From positions 1-34,013 of the forward strand of contig JANJTU010000281.1 in the NCBI GenBank assembly GCA_024710965.1: DNA of 34,013 bases. Reading direction: 5' to 3'. This document shows, piece after piece, positions 1-9,144 of this stretch; position 1 is the first letter of the stretch; every line of letters begins with the position of its first letter. The translations under genes and the position numbers were made by a program. The notes below the pieces were generated by a model that did no database searches, was not told the DNA's origin, and saw only the letters and a list, made by a program, of their open reading frames with translations. The DNA comes from Thauera sp. GTDB taxonomy: Bacteria; Pseudomonadota; Gammaproteobacteria; Burkholderiales; Rhodocyclaceae.

Positions 1-645
1 GGCGGCGAAGCGTGCGGCGAGCGCCTGCGCGCGCGCCAGCAGCTGGTCGGGCTCCACGACCTCGAGGACGATGCCGAGCGCCTTGGCCTCGGCGGCGTCG
101 ACGATGCGCCCGGACAAGGTCAGCTCGAAAGCCTGCTGGTAACCGATCAGGCGCTGCATGAACCAGGCGCCGCCGTCGCCGGGGATGATGCCGAGGTTGA
201 GGAAGGTCTCGCCGAACTTCGCCTTCGTCGACGCGAGGCGGAGGTCGGCCATGTTGGCGAGGTCGAAGCCGGCGCCGATCGCCGCGCCGTTGACCGCGGC
301 GATGATCGGCACCTCGACCGCCTGCAGCGCCAGCGGGATGCGCTGGATGCCGCGGCGGTAGCGGGTGGCGACCTCGGCGACGTCGCCGGCGAAGTCGCCG
401 CCGCGCGCAGCCATGTCCTTGACGTTGCCGCCGGCGGAAAAGGCCGCGCCGGCGCCAGTGAGAATCAGCGCCGAGACCTCGTCGCAGCGATTGACCCAGT
501 CGGCGACGGCGACGATGTCCTCGATCAGCGCGGTGCCGGTGAGTGCGTTGCGCAGGTCGTCGCGGTTGAAGGTGAGCGTGGCGACGCCGCCGTCGACGGC
601 GAGCAGCGCATCGGTGAGTGTGGGCACATTCGGGGGCAGGTCCAT
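1..645 (-). CDS. Crotonase-fold enoyl-CoA hydratase/isomerase family protein (3' end cut by window)
   Basis: The 215 visible residues cover most of a roughly 260-residue crotonase. The ATG at 645 follows an AGGAG ribosome site, 11 nt after the stop of the acyl-CoA synthetase gene, so it is the last visible gene of the operon. The oxyanion-hole region (GAGAAFSAGGN) and the second loop (NGAAIGAGFD) are clear. The first catalytic Glu of classical enoyl-CoA hydratases is replaced by Asp128. The second (the Glu of GQPE) aligns with Phe148 in FGETFLNLG, followed by PGDGG. It may therefore be an isomerase, hydrolase or other crotonase activity rather than a plain hydratase. Family membership is certain; the reaction is not. 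Confidence 0.9.
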   Translation of the reverse strand, partial: MDLPPNVPTLTDALLAVDGGVATLTFNRDDLRNALTGTALIEDIVAVADWVNRCDEVSALILTGAGAAFSAGGNVKDMAARGGDFAGDVAEVATRYRRGIQRIPLALQAVEVPIIAAVNGAAIGAGFDLANMADLRLASTKAKFGETFLNLGIIPGDGGAWFMQRLIGYQQAFELTLSGRIVDAAEAKALGIVLEVVEPDQLLARAQALAARFAA

Positions 646-656
646 CGTCCGCTCTC

Positions 657-2858
657 CTAGGCGCTCATGACGGCGCGGTTGGTGATGATGCGCGCATCGA
701 CCACGGCATGGCCGTCGGGGTAGGCGATCACCGGGTTGAGGTCCAGCTCGGACAGTTGCGGGTAGGCGCGGACGATGCCCGACACCGTCAGCAGCAGCTC
801 GACCAGCGCCGGCTTGTCGATCGGCGGCTCGCCACGCACCCCGGCGAGGATCTTGCGCCCCTTCAGCTGCTCGACCATCGACTCGGCGTCGAAGCGCGAC
901 AACGGGATGGCGCGGAAGGCGACGTCCTCGAGGATCTCGACGAAGATGCCGCCCAGCCCGACCATCAGCACCGGGCCGAAGATCGGGTCGCGCACGACGC
1001 CGATGATCACCTCCGTACCCTTCGGCGCCATCGGCGTCACCAGCACGCCGCGGATGTCGGCGTTCGGGTCGTAGGCGCGGCAACTGCTCATGATCTGGTC
1101 GAAGGCCACGCGCAGCGCGGACTCGCCCACCAGGTTCAGCTTCACGCCGCCGGCATCGGACTTGTGCAGGATGTCCTTCGACACCACCTTCATCGCCAGC
1201 GGCCGCTCGCCGAACCGCGCCACCGCCGCCGCCAGTTCGTCGGCGCTGTGGGCCACCACATCCTCGGCCACCGCCACGCCGTGCGCACGCAGCAGCGCCT
1301 TGGCCTCGAACTCGTACAGGTCGCGGCCTTCGTTCTGCGCGCGCGCGAACATCGCCTGCATGTCCTCGCGCGGCGTCGCACTCGCGTGCAGCGGCTGACC
1401 ATGCTGGTGAGCGAGGTAGATGCCGCGCTCGCCGAGCGCCTCCAGCACCCGCACCGCATGCTCGATCGAGGCATACACCGGTAGCCCGGCCTCGTGCAGG
1501 CGGCGCAGCGCCGGCGGCTTGACCGGAGCATAGAGGCTGTAGATCACCAGCGGCTTGTCGACGCGGCGGGCAAGCTCGATCATCGACTCGGCCGCGCGCA
1601 TCTCGCCGCCGAGCAGCGACTCGGCAAAGCGCGTGTGGTAGCCGCCGAACATGCCGACGAGGAAGACCGCGTCGACGTTGTCGTCGTCGGCGACGATCTC
1701 CATGCACTGCGCCAGCACTTCGGGGTTGGCGTCGGAGCTGCCGGCGACGTCGACCGGATTGACCAGCGAGGCCTGCGGCAACAGGATCGCCGCCAGGCGC
1801 TTGCGCGTGGCCGCGGACAGCTCGGCCAGCTCCAGCCCGGCCTCGGACAGGCGGTCGGAGGTGATCGTGGCCTGGCCGCCGCCGTCGGCGATCACCGCCA
1901 CCCGCTTGCCGCGCGCCTGTTGCAGCAGCGCCAGGCCCTCGGCCACCGGCAGGATGCGGTCGGAGTAACGGACGACGGTGACCCCGACCTGGCGCAGCAG
2001 GTCGACCGTCATCGCGTAGCTGCCGGCGAGCGCGCCGGTGTGCGAGCTGGCGGCCTTCTTGCCCATCTCGGTGGCGCCCGACTTGTACACCACCACCGGC
2101 TTGAGCGGCGTGATCTCGCGCGCCACCTCGAGGAAGCGCTGGCCGTCGCGGAAGCCCTCGACGTAGAGCGTGGCCACGCGCGTGTGCTCGTCCTCGCCGA
2201 GATAGCGCAGGTAGTCGTTGAAGCCGATGTCGGTCTGATTGCCCGGGCCGACGTAGGTGGAGAAGCCGACGTGGCCGTTGTGCTCGGCTTCCAGCACCAG
2301 CGCCAGCAGCATGTTGCCCGACTGGGAGATGAAGCCGATGTCGCCCGGCTTGACGTTGCGCAGGTCGAGCAGGTTCACCTGCTTGTGCAGGTTGAACATG
2401 CCCGAGGTGTTGGGGCCGATGATGCGCACCCCACCGGCGCGCGCCGCCTCGAGCACCTGCTGCTCGAGCCGGGCGCCCTCCGCGCCGGTCTCGCGAAAGC
2501 CGCTGGCGAGGATCACTGCGCCCTTGACGCCCTTGCGCCCGCATTCGGCCATCAGCCCGGGCAGGGTCGCGGCCGGCGTGCAGATCAGCGCGAGATCCAC
2601 CGGGCCGGGCACGTCGTCCAGGGTAGCGAAGGTGGGCACGCCGAGGATTTCGGGCACCTTCGGGTTGATCGGATAGACCTTGCCGCCGTAGTTGCCCTTG
2701 ATCAGCCCCACCATCGCCTTGTAGCCGCGCTTGGTGGGGTCGGTCGAGGCACCGATGATGGCGATCGAGTCCGGCGCGAGGAAGTCGTGCAGCGGACTGC
2801 GGCGGATAGTCTGGGTGGCGTGTGCGGCCTGGGCGGCCTCGGTCCCGGTATCGCTCAT
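657..2858 (-). CDS. NDP-forming acyl-CoA synthetase (acetate--CoA ligase family), fused alpha and beta subunits
   Basis: This 733-residue protein has the full fused architecture of ADP/GDP-forming acyl-CoA synthetases. It starts with an N-terminal CoA-binding Rossmann domain (about 25-155, with SIAIIGAS and NPK), followed by succinyl-CoA-ligase-like domains. The phosphohistidine motif SSHTGALAG puts the catalytic His at 273. A C-terminal ATP-grasp domain (about 510-730) includes KVVSKDILHKSDAGGV. Family members activate acetate, pimelate or, in some sphingomonads, ferulate, so the acid cannot be named from sequence. The ATG at 2858 lies 1 nt after the upstream hydratase stop, showing tight coupling. 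Next to a TRAP importer and two crotonases it probably puts CoA on the imported acid. Confidence 0.92.
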   Translation of the reverse strand: MSDTGTEAAQAAHATQTIRRSPLHDFLAPDSIAIIGASTDPTKRGYKAMVGLIKGNYGGKVYPINPKVPEILGVPTFATLDDVPGPVDLALICTPAATLPGLMAECGRKGVKGAVILASGFRETGAEGARLEQQVLEAARAGGVRIIGPNTSGMFNLHKQVNLLDLRNVKPGDIGFISQSGNMLLALVLEAEHNGHVGFSTYVGPGNQTDIGFNDYLRYLGEDEHTRVATLYVEGFRDGQRFLEVAREITPLKPVVVYKSGATEMGKKAASSHTGALAGSYAMTVDLLRQVGVTVVRYSDRILPVAEGLALLQQARGKRVAVIADGGGQATITSDRLSEAGLELAELSAATRKRLAAILLPQASLVNPVDVAGSSDANPEVLAQCMEIVADDDNVDAVFLVGMFGGYHTRFAESLLGGEMRAAESMIELARRVDKPLVIYSLYAPVKPPALRRLHEAGLPVYASIEHAVRVLEALGERGIYLAHQHGQPLHASATPREDMQAMFARAQNEGRDLYEFEAKALLRAHGVAVAEDVVAHSADELAAAVARFGERPLAMKVVSKDILHKSDAGGVKLNLVGESALRVAFDQIMSSCRAYDPNADIRGVLVTPMAPKGTEVIIGVVRDPIFGPVLMVGLGGIFVEILEDVAFRAIPLSRFDAESMVEQLKGRKILAGVRGEPPIDKPALVELLLTVSGIVRAYPQLSELDLNPVIAYPDGHAVVDARIITNRAVMSA

Positions 2859-2859
2859 G

Positions 2860-3642
2860 TCATTCCCCCCGGAAAACCGGTGCGCGCTTCTCGGCGAAGG
2901 CGTCGACGCCCTCCTGCCAGTCGCGCGTGGTACCGACGAAGGTCATGCCTTCGAGCTCGGCCGTCAGGCAGGCGTCGAGCGTGCGTTCGGCCGACAGGTT
3001 GAGCTGCTCCTTGGCGAGTTGCATCGACAGCGGGGCCTTGCCCGCGAGCTTCGCGGCGAAGGCGCGCGCCGCATCGAGAAAGCCCTCGTCGGCGAGCACG
3101 CGGCTGGCGAGGCCGATGCGCACCGCCTCCTCGCCGCCGATGCGCTCGCCGAGGAAGACCAGCTCGCGCGCCTTCGCCAGCCCCACCAGGCGCGGCAGCA
3201 GCCAGGTGACGCCGCCGCCGAGGAAGTTGCCGATCGAGATCTCGGGCAGGCCGAGCTGCGCGCTCTGCGCCATCAGCAGGAAGTCGGCGGCGAGCGCCAT
3301 CTCGGCGCCGGCGCCGAGCGCGTAGCCATTGACCGCGGCCACGACCGGCTTCTGCAGCCGCAGCAGGCGACGGCAGACGTCCTGCTCGCCCTTCAGGTAC
3401 TGGCGGCGGTCGAAGGCGGTGCGCCCGGCCTTGTGCTCCTTCAGGTCGGCGCCGACGCAGAACGCGCGGCCCTCGCCGGTCAGCAGCACGACGCGCACCG
3501 CGCGGTCGGCCTCGGCCGCGCTCAGGGCAGCGTTGAGTTCGTCGTACAGCTGCTGGGTCACCGCATTGAGCCGATGCGGCCGGTTCAGGCGGATCTCGGC
3601 GATGCCGTCGCGGGTCGAGTGGATCAGGGTCTCGAACTCCAT
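2860..3642 (-). CDS. Enoyl-CoA hydratase/isomerase (crotonase family)
   Basis: This is a complete 260-residue crotonase. The start at 3642 is chosen because it follows a strong AAGGAGG site; an in-frame ATG at 3669 would add nine residues but has no better site. Both catalytic Glu positions of classical hydratases are present: Glu114 in GAGAE and Glu134 in GLPE. The oxyanion-hole region GRAFCVGADLKE is also intact. It is therefore a better candidate for true 2-enoyl-CoA hydration than the partial crotonase at the left edge. It lies between the TRAP permease gene (83-nt gap) and the acyl-CoA synthetase gene (1-nt gap), in the same direction, and would act on the CoA thioester made by that synthetase. 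Substrate unknown. Confidence 0.93.
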   Translation of the reverse strand: MEFETLIHSTRDGIAEIRLNRPHRLNAVTQQLYDELNAALSAAEADRAVRVVLLTGEGRAFCVGADLKEHKAGRTAFDRRQYLKGEQDVCRRLLRLQKPVVAAVNGYALGAGAEMALAADFLLMAQSAQLGLPEISIGNFLGGGVTWLLPRLVGLAKARELVFLGERIGGEEAVRIGLASRVLADEGFLDAARAFAAKLAGKAPLSMQLAKEQLNLSAERTLDACLTAELEGMTFVGTTRDWQEGVDAFAEKRAPVFRGE

Positions 3643-3725
3643 GCTTCCTCCTTGCTTGTGCTCAGACAACGTTCAGGGGGCGCCCGCCCCTGGGCGCAAA
3701 CCTCGGTTCGGGGACGGCGCCGGGC

Positions 3726-6377
3726 TCATGATCGCGCTTCCGGTGCGGTGATGCCAACCCGCGGGCCCACTTCGTGCACCGCGCGCCGCCGCATGCGCGC
3801 CTTCTGCAGCCAGCCGACGAGGAGCAGCAGCGCGAACGCGGGCACGAACATCCACTCCTTGGCCGGGCGCTCGGCCGAGGGCAGCTCGATCGTGGTGATG
3901 TTGAAGCCCTGCTCGAGGCCGAGCTTCTCCGCCGGACTGCCGAAGCGCACCGCGGCGAGCTGCACGTCGTCGCCCAGCGCCATCACCGTGAGGCCCATGC
4001 GCTCCAGGCGCTCGCGCGCGTTCGCCGCCGGCTCGCCCAGCGGCAGCAGCACGCCCTTGGCGATCTCGCGCCCCTCGAGCGTGATGCCCTCGACCCACAC
4101 GCGCAGATTGGCGTTGCGCGGCGCGGTCTCGGCCAGGCGCGTGAGCTCGGTCGGCGCCAGCTCCTCGTAGGGCGGGTAGAGCATGTCCATCCAGAACCCG
4201 GGGCGGAACAGGGTGAAGGTCACCAGCAGCAGGATCAGCGTCTCGTGCACGCGGTTGCGGGTGAGGAAGAAGCCCTGCGTGGCCGCGGCGAACATCATGC
4301 TCGCCACGGTCGCGCTGACGATCGTCAGCACCAGCTGGAAGGGGCTGCTGATGCCGATCAGCAGCAGCTGGGTGTTGAAGATGAACATGAAGGGCAGGAT
4401 CGCGGTGCGCGCGCTGTAGCCGAAGGCGGTAAAGCCGGTCTTGATCGGGTCGCTCTTGGCGATGCCCGCCGCGGCGTAGGAGGCCAGCCCCACCGGCGGC
4501 GTGACATCGGCCATCAGGCCGAAATAGAACACGAACAGGTGCACCGCGATCAGCGGCACTAGCAGCCCGGTCTGGGCGCCGAGTTCGACGATCACCGGCG
4601 CCATCAGCGTCGACACGACGATGTAGTTGGCGGTGGTCGGCAGGCCCATGCCCAGGATCAGAGAGATCACGGCGACGAGCACCAGCATCACCATCAGGTT
4701 GCCCCCCGACAGCACCTCGACCAGCTCGGTCATCGCCAGGCCGACGCCGGTCAGGGTCACGGTGCCGACGATGACGCCGGCGGTGGCGGTGGCGATGCCG
4801 ATGCCGATCATATTGCGCGCGCCGGTGACGAGGCCGTCGAACAGGTCCTGCAGACCGTGCCGGAGCGCGCCGCCGAAGTCGCCCGTGCCGCGGAAGAAGG
4901 CCAGCAGCGGGCGCTGGGTGACGAGGATGAAGATCAGGAACAGCGTCGCCCAGAACGCCGACAGCGCCGGCGAGAGCTGCTCGACCATCAGGTTCCAGAT
5001 CAGCGCCGCCACCGGCAGCAGGAAGTGCAGGCCGGACTTCAGCGTCGGCGCAATCTCGGGCAGGTATTCCATCGTCTCGCCCGGCTTCTCCATGTGCAGC
5101 TCGGGGTACCTGGCGCCGTGGCGCACGATCGCGACATAGGCGGCGAGCAGCAGCGGGGCGATGACGAGGAAGGCGGCCTCGCCCGCCAACGCCTTGATCC
5201 AGCCGAAGCCCCAGTAGATGACCGCCGACAGGATGACGAGGCCGGACACGGTCAGCGTCGTCGTCAGCGCGGCGCGCTGCCAGGGCAGCGGCGCGCGCCG
5301 CGGCAGGCCCTGAAGGTTCATCTTCAGCGCTTCCAGATGCACGATGTAGTACAGCGCGATGTAGGAGATCAGCGCCGGCACGATCGCGTGCTTCATGACC
5401 TCGACGTAGGTGATGCCGACGTACTCGACCATGAGGAAGGCCGCCGCCCCCATCACCGGCGGCATGATCTGGCCGTTGACCGAGGAGGCGACCTCGACCG
5501 AGGCGGCCTTGTCGGCGCGGTAGCCGACGCTCTTCATCAGCGGGATCGTGAACGTGCCAGTGGTCACGACGTTGGCGATCGACGAGCCCGAGATCAGCCC
5601 GGTGCTAGCCGAAGCGACCACCGCCGCCTTGGCCGGGCCGCCGCGCATGTGGCCGAGCAGCGCGATCGCCGACTTGATGAAGTAGTTGCCCGCGCCCGCG
5701 GTCTCGAGCAGCGCGCCGAACAGCACGAAGAGGAAGATGAAGCTGGTCGACACCCCGAGCGCGACGCCGAACACGCCCTCGGTGGTCAGCCACAGGTGGC
5801 TCATGCCCTTCGCCAGCGAGGCGCCACGGTGGGCGATCACGTCCGGCATGTAGGGGCCGAGGAAGATGTAGGCGAGGAAGAACGCCGCCAGGATCACCAT
5901 CGGCAGGCCGAGCGCGCGGCGCGCGGCCTCGAGCAGCAGCCCCAGGCCCGTCACCGCGACGAGCAGATCCAGCGTCGTCGGCATGCCCGGGCGCTCGGCC
6001 AGCTCGCGGTAGAAGAGGAACAGGTAGGCGGTGCAGAACGCCGCCACCGCCGCCAGCAGCCAGTCGGCCACCGGCACCTGGGCGCGCGGCGAGCGCTTGA
6101 ACGCCGGATAGGCGGCGAAGGCGAGGAACACCGCGAAGGCGAGGTGCAGCGCGCGCGCCTCGGTGTCGTTGAGCACGAACACGCCGAGCGAGAACGGCAG
6201 CGGCGAGGCGATCCAGAGCTGGAACAGCGACCACGCCAGCGCCATCATCACCAGCAGCCGCGCCGCCAGCCCGGTGGGCTTGCGCCCGCCGGTGTCGGCC
6301 TCGGCCACGATCTGCTTCAACTGCTCGTCCGACAGCTCGATGCTGCCTCTCTCTTTCTGGTTTTCAGGGCTGGCCAT
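3726..6377 (-). CDS. TRAP transporter permease, fused 4TM/12TM type (TAXI-associated) with C-terminal DUF3394-like domain
   Basis: This 883-residue inner-membrane protein fuses the small DctQ-like and large DctM-like TRAP subunits. After a soluble N-terminus (about 40 residues) come many hydrophobic segments, including the DctM core with GLISGSSIANVVTTGTFTIP and a second half around GMGLPTTANYIVVSTL. The last 170 residues form a soluble stretch with a final membrane segment (FVPAFALLLLVGWL), matching the DUF3394 extension typical of TAXI-TRAP permeases. The ATG at 6377 follows GGGAGG. The binding-protein gene lies just upstream across a 115-nt hairpin-rich gap. It should import an organic acid using an ion gradient; the substrate is not deducible. 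Confidence 0.95.
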   Translation of the reverse strand: MASPENQKERGSIELSDEQLKQIVAEADTGGRKPTGLAARLLVMMALAWSLFQLWIASPLPFSLGVFVLNDTEARALHLAFAVFLAFAAYPAFKRSPRAQVPVADWLLAAVAAFCTAYLFLFYRELAERPGMPTTLDLLVAVTGLGLLLEAARRALGLPMVILAAFFLAYIFLGPYMPDVIAHRGASLAKGMSHLWLTTEGVFGVALGVSTSFIFLFVLFGALLETAGAGNYFIKSAIALLGHMRGGPAKAAVVASASTGLISGSSIANVVTTGTFTIPLMKSVGYRADKAASVEVASSVNGQIMPPVMGAAAFLMVEYVGITYVEVMKHAIVPALISYIALYYIVHLEALKMNLQGLPRRAPLPWQRAALTTTLTVSGLVILSAVIYWGFGWIKALAGEAAFLVIAPLLLAAYVAIVRHGARYPELHMEKPGETMEYLPEIAPTLKSGLHFLLPVAALIWNLMVEQLSPALSAFWATLFLIFILVTQRPLLAFFRGTGDFGGALRHGLQDLFDGLVTGARNMIGIGIATATAGVIVGTVTLTGVGLAMTELVEVLSGGNLMVMLVLVAVISLILGMGLPTTANYIVVSTLMAPVIVELGAQTGLLVPLIAVHLFVFYFGLMADVTPPVGLASYAAAGIAKSDPIKTGFTAFGYSARTAILPFMFIFNTQLLLIGISSPFQLVLTIVSATVASMMFAAATQGFFLTRNRVHETLILLLVTFTLFRPGFWMDMLYPPYEELAPTELTRLAETAPRNANLRVWVEGITLEGREIAKGVLLPLGEPAANARERLERMGLTVMALGDDVQLAAVRFGSPAEKLGLEQGFNITTIELPSAERPAKEWMFVPAFALLLLVGWLQKARMRRRAVHEVGPRVGITAPEARS

Positions 6378-6416
6378 GCGCCACCTCCCTCGGTATGGAT
6401 CGGGATCGGATACGAG

Positions 6417-6480
6417 GGACGGCGGCGGGCGCTCGGCCCGCCGCCGTCCGGCAAGGTCGGGTGCCGCCCGCGCGGGCGGC
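6417..6480 (-). other. Two adjacent intergenic hairpins between binding-protein and permease genes
   Basis: A perfect 14-bp stem (6417-6430 with 6436-6449, loop of five) is followed 13 bp away by an 18-bp perfect palindrome (6463-6480). Neither has a T-tract, so they are unlikely to be simple terminators. Stem-loops between a binding-protein gene and its permease often protect the upstream mRNA and lower expression of the permease; that role is inferred here. Confidence 0.7.
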
Positions 6481-6492
6481 GCCGGGGCGGGC

Positions 6493-7458
6493 TTACATCC
6501 AGCCCTTTTCCTTGTAGTACTTCACCGCGCCGGCGTGCAGCGGCGCCGACAGGCCGTCCTTGATCATCGACTTCGGCTCGAGGTTGGCGAAGGCCGGGTG
6601 CAGCTTCTTGAAGTCGTCGAAGTTCTCGAACACCGACTTCACCAGGGTATAGACGACGTCATCGGGCACCTTGGCCGAGGACACGATGCTCGCCACCACG
6701 CCGAAGGTCTTCGTCGGCTCGGGGTTGTTCGCGTACATGCCGCCCGGAATCGTGGTGTGGGCGTAGTACGGATACTGCACGACGAGCTTGTCCACCGCCG
6801 CGCCGGTGATCGACACCAGCTTCGCGCCGCAGGTCGTGGTCGGGTCCTGGATGTTGGCCGCCGGATGGCCGACGACGAAGGCGAAGCCGTCGATCTTGTT
6901 GTCGCACAGCGCGGCGCCGTGCTCGTCGGGCTTGAGCTCGGAGGCGAGCGCGAGCTCGGAGAACTTCATGTTCATCGCCGGCAGCAGCACGTCGAGCGTG
7001 GCGCGCTGACCCGAGCCGGGGTTGCCGACGTTGAAGCGCTTGCCCTTGAAGTCCTCGATCCCGGCGACGCCGGCGTCCTTGCGCGCGAGCACGGTGAGCG
7101 GCTCGGCGTGCAGCGCGAACACCGCGCGCAGGTCCGCCACGGCGCCGTCCTTGAACTGCGCCTCGCCCTTCAGTGCGTTGTACTGGACGTCGGACTGCGA
7201 GACGCCGAAGTCGAGCTCGCCGCCCTTGATCGTGTTGACGTTGTACACCGAGCCGCCGGTGCTCTCGACCGAGCAGCGGATGCCATGCTTGGCGCGGTCC
7301 TTGTTCATCAGGCGGCAGATCGCGCCGCCGGCGGCGTAGTACACGCCGGTGACGCCGCCGGTGCCGATGGTGACGAACTGCTGCTGGGCCTGGGCGGGGG
7401 CGGTGAAACCGCCGATGGCGAGGCTCAGTGCGGCGGTGATGACGCTGGTCCTGATCAT
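6493..7458 (-). CDS. TAXI-family TRAP transporter solute-binding protein
   Basis: The product is a 321-residue periplasmic protein with a signal peptide (positive start, hydrophobic core, AQA at 22-24 before the likely cleavage). The mature start [18 protein letters not shown] is the hallmark of the TAXI (TRAP-associated extracytoplasmic immunogenic) family, as is the later [15 protein letters not shown] stretch. The ATG at 7458 follows AGGAGGAG; an in-frame start at 7533 would put a charged extension before the signal peptide and is rejected. It captures the substrate for the fused permease encoded immediately downstream. Its own upstream region holds a sigma-54-type promoter, so it is probably the first gene of the inducible operon. 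Family members bind acids such as glutamate, so the ligand remains open. Confidence 0.95.
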   Translation of the reverse strand: MIRTSVITAALSLAIGGFTAPAQAQQQFVTIGTGGVTGVYYAAGGAICRLMNKDRAKHGIRCSVESTGGSVYNVNTIKGGELDFGVSQSDVQYNALKGEAQFKDGAVADLRAVFALHAEPLTVLARKDAGVAGIEDFKGKRFNVGNPGSGQRATLDVLLPAMNMKFSELALASELKPDEHGAALCDNKIDGFAFVVGHPAANIQDPTTTCGAKLVSITGAAVDKLVVQYPYYAHTTIPGGMYANNPEPTKTFGVVASIVSSAKVPDDVVYTLVKSVFENFDDFKKLHPAFANLEPKSMIKDGLSAPLHAGAVKYYKEKGWM

Positions 7459-7553
7459 TCTCTTTCTCCTCCTGGATGGATGGGCATGCGGTCGAACGAA
7501 CGAATGCGGTGCGCGCAGCCCGTCGCTGCGCACCGGCAGTCGCCTTCCCCTTG

Positions 7554-7568
7554 GCAGAAAGCGTGCCA
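7554..7568 (-). promoter_or_regulatory. Sigma-54 (-24/-12) promoter for the TAXI-TRAP operon
   Basis: On the minus strand the sequence reads TGGCAC-N5-CTGC. The -24 half (YTGGCACG) is a full match to consensus. The -12 half has CTGC instead of TTGC, and the invariant GG and GC are 10 bp apart as required. Transcription would start near 7542, about 85 nt before the TAXI ATG. The gene just upstream encodes a sigma-54 activator of the DctD type, which supports the call. Confidence 0.78.
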
Positions 7569-7630
7569 GCCGGACGCACAGGCGAAGTCCTTGAACAACA
7601 AGGGAGAAATGAAGGAGCGGAGGAGATGTC

Positions 7631-7678
7631 GTTCGGAAAACCGAACATCGAGCACGGCAGACGTCCGGACTTCCGAAC
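7631..7678. promoter_or_regulatory. Paired palindromes, candidate enhancer (UAS) for the sigma-54 activator
   Basis: Site 1 (7631-7646) is a perfect GTTCGG-AAAA-CCGAAC. Site 2 (7663-7678) is GTCCGG-ACTT-CCGAAC, one mismatch from the same 6-4-6 pattern. Their centres are 32 bp apart, about three helical turns. They lie about 95 and 130 bp upstream of the predicted start, where enhancer-binding proteins normally bind. Binding by the adjacent regulator is inferred. Confidence 0.7.
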
Positions 7679-7734
7679 GCACCATGCGCGCGGCGCGCCC
7701 CGCATCGGCCAGGCGGCCAAGCGCCCGGGCAGGA

Positions 7735-7757
7735 ATGGGGCGATGGGGCGATGGGGC
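7735..7757. repeat. Short 8-bp tandem repeat
   Basis: The unit ATGGGGCG occurs nearly three times in a row, just downstream (in transcription direction) of the response-regulator stop. No function is evident. Confidence 0.6.
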
Positions 7758-7803
7758 CGGTGAGGACGAGGGGGCCGTCGCCCCGCGGCGTCCGCGCCGG
7801 CCG

Positions 7804-9140
<1,337 letters not shown>

Positions 9141-9144
<4 letters not shown>

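Larger units (their letters stand above)
7459..7803. other. 345-bp non-coding regulatory region upstream of the TAXI gene
   Basis: I see no plausible gene here. Reading on the minus strand from the regulator stop, it holds an 8-bp tandem repeat (7735-7757), a pair of related palindromes (7631-7678), an AT-richer segment (about 7591-7647), a -24/-12 promoter (7554-7568), a leader of about 85 nt, and the ribosome site of the binding-protein gene. Local GC content is visibly lower at 7590-7650 than in neighbouring genes. Confidence 0.75.

Noticed and set aside
3674-3692. A 6-bp hairpin between the TRAP permease and enoyl-CoA hydratase genes
   Set aside because: The stem is short, there is no T-tract, and such stems are common by chance at this GC content.
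7575-7605. A possible IHF site between the sigma-54 promoter and the enhancer palindromes
   Set aside because: The best match on the minus strand (GTTCAA-N4-TTC) differs from the IHF consensus at several fixed positions, so it is not reported as a site.
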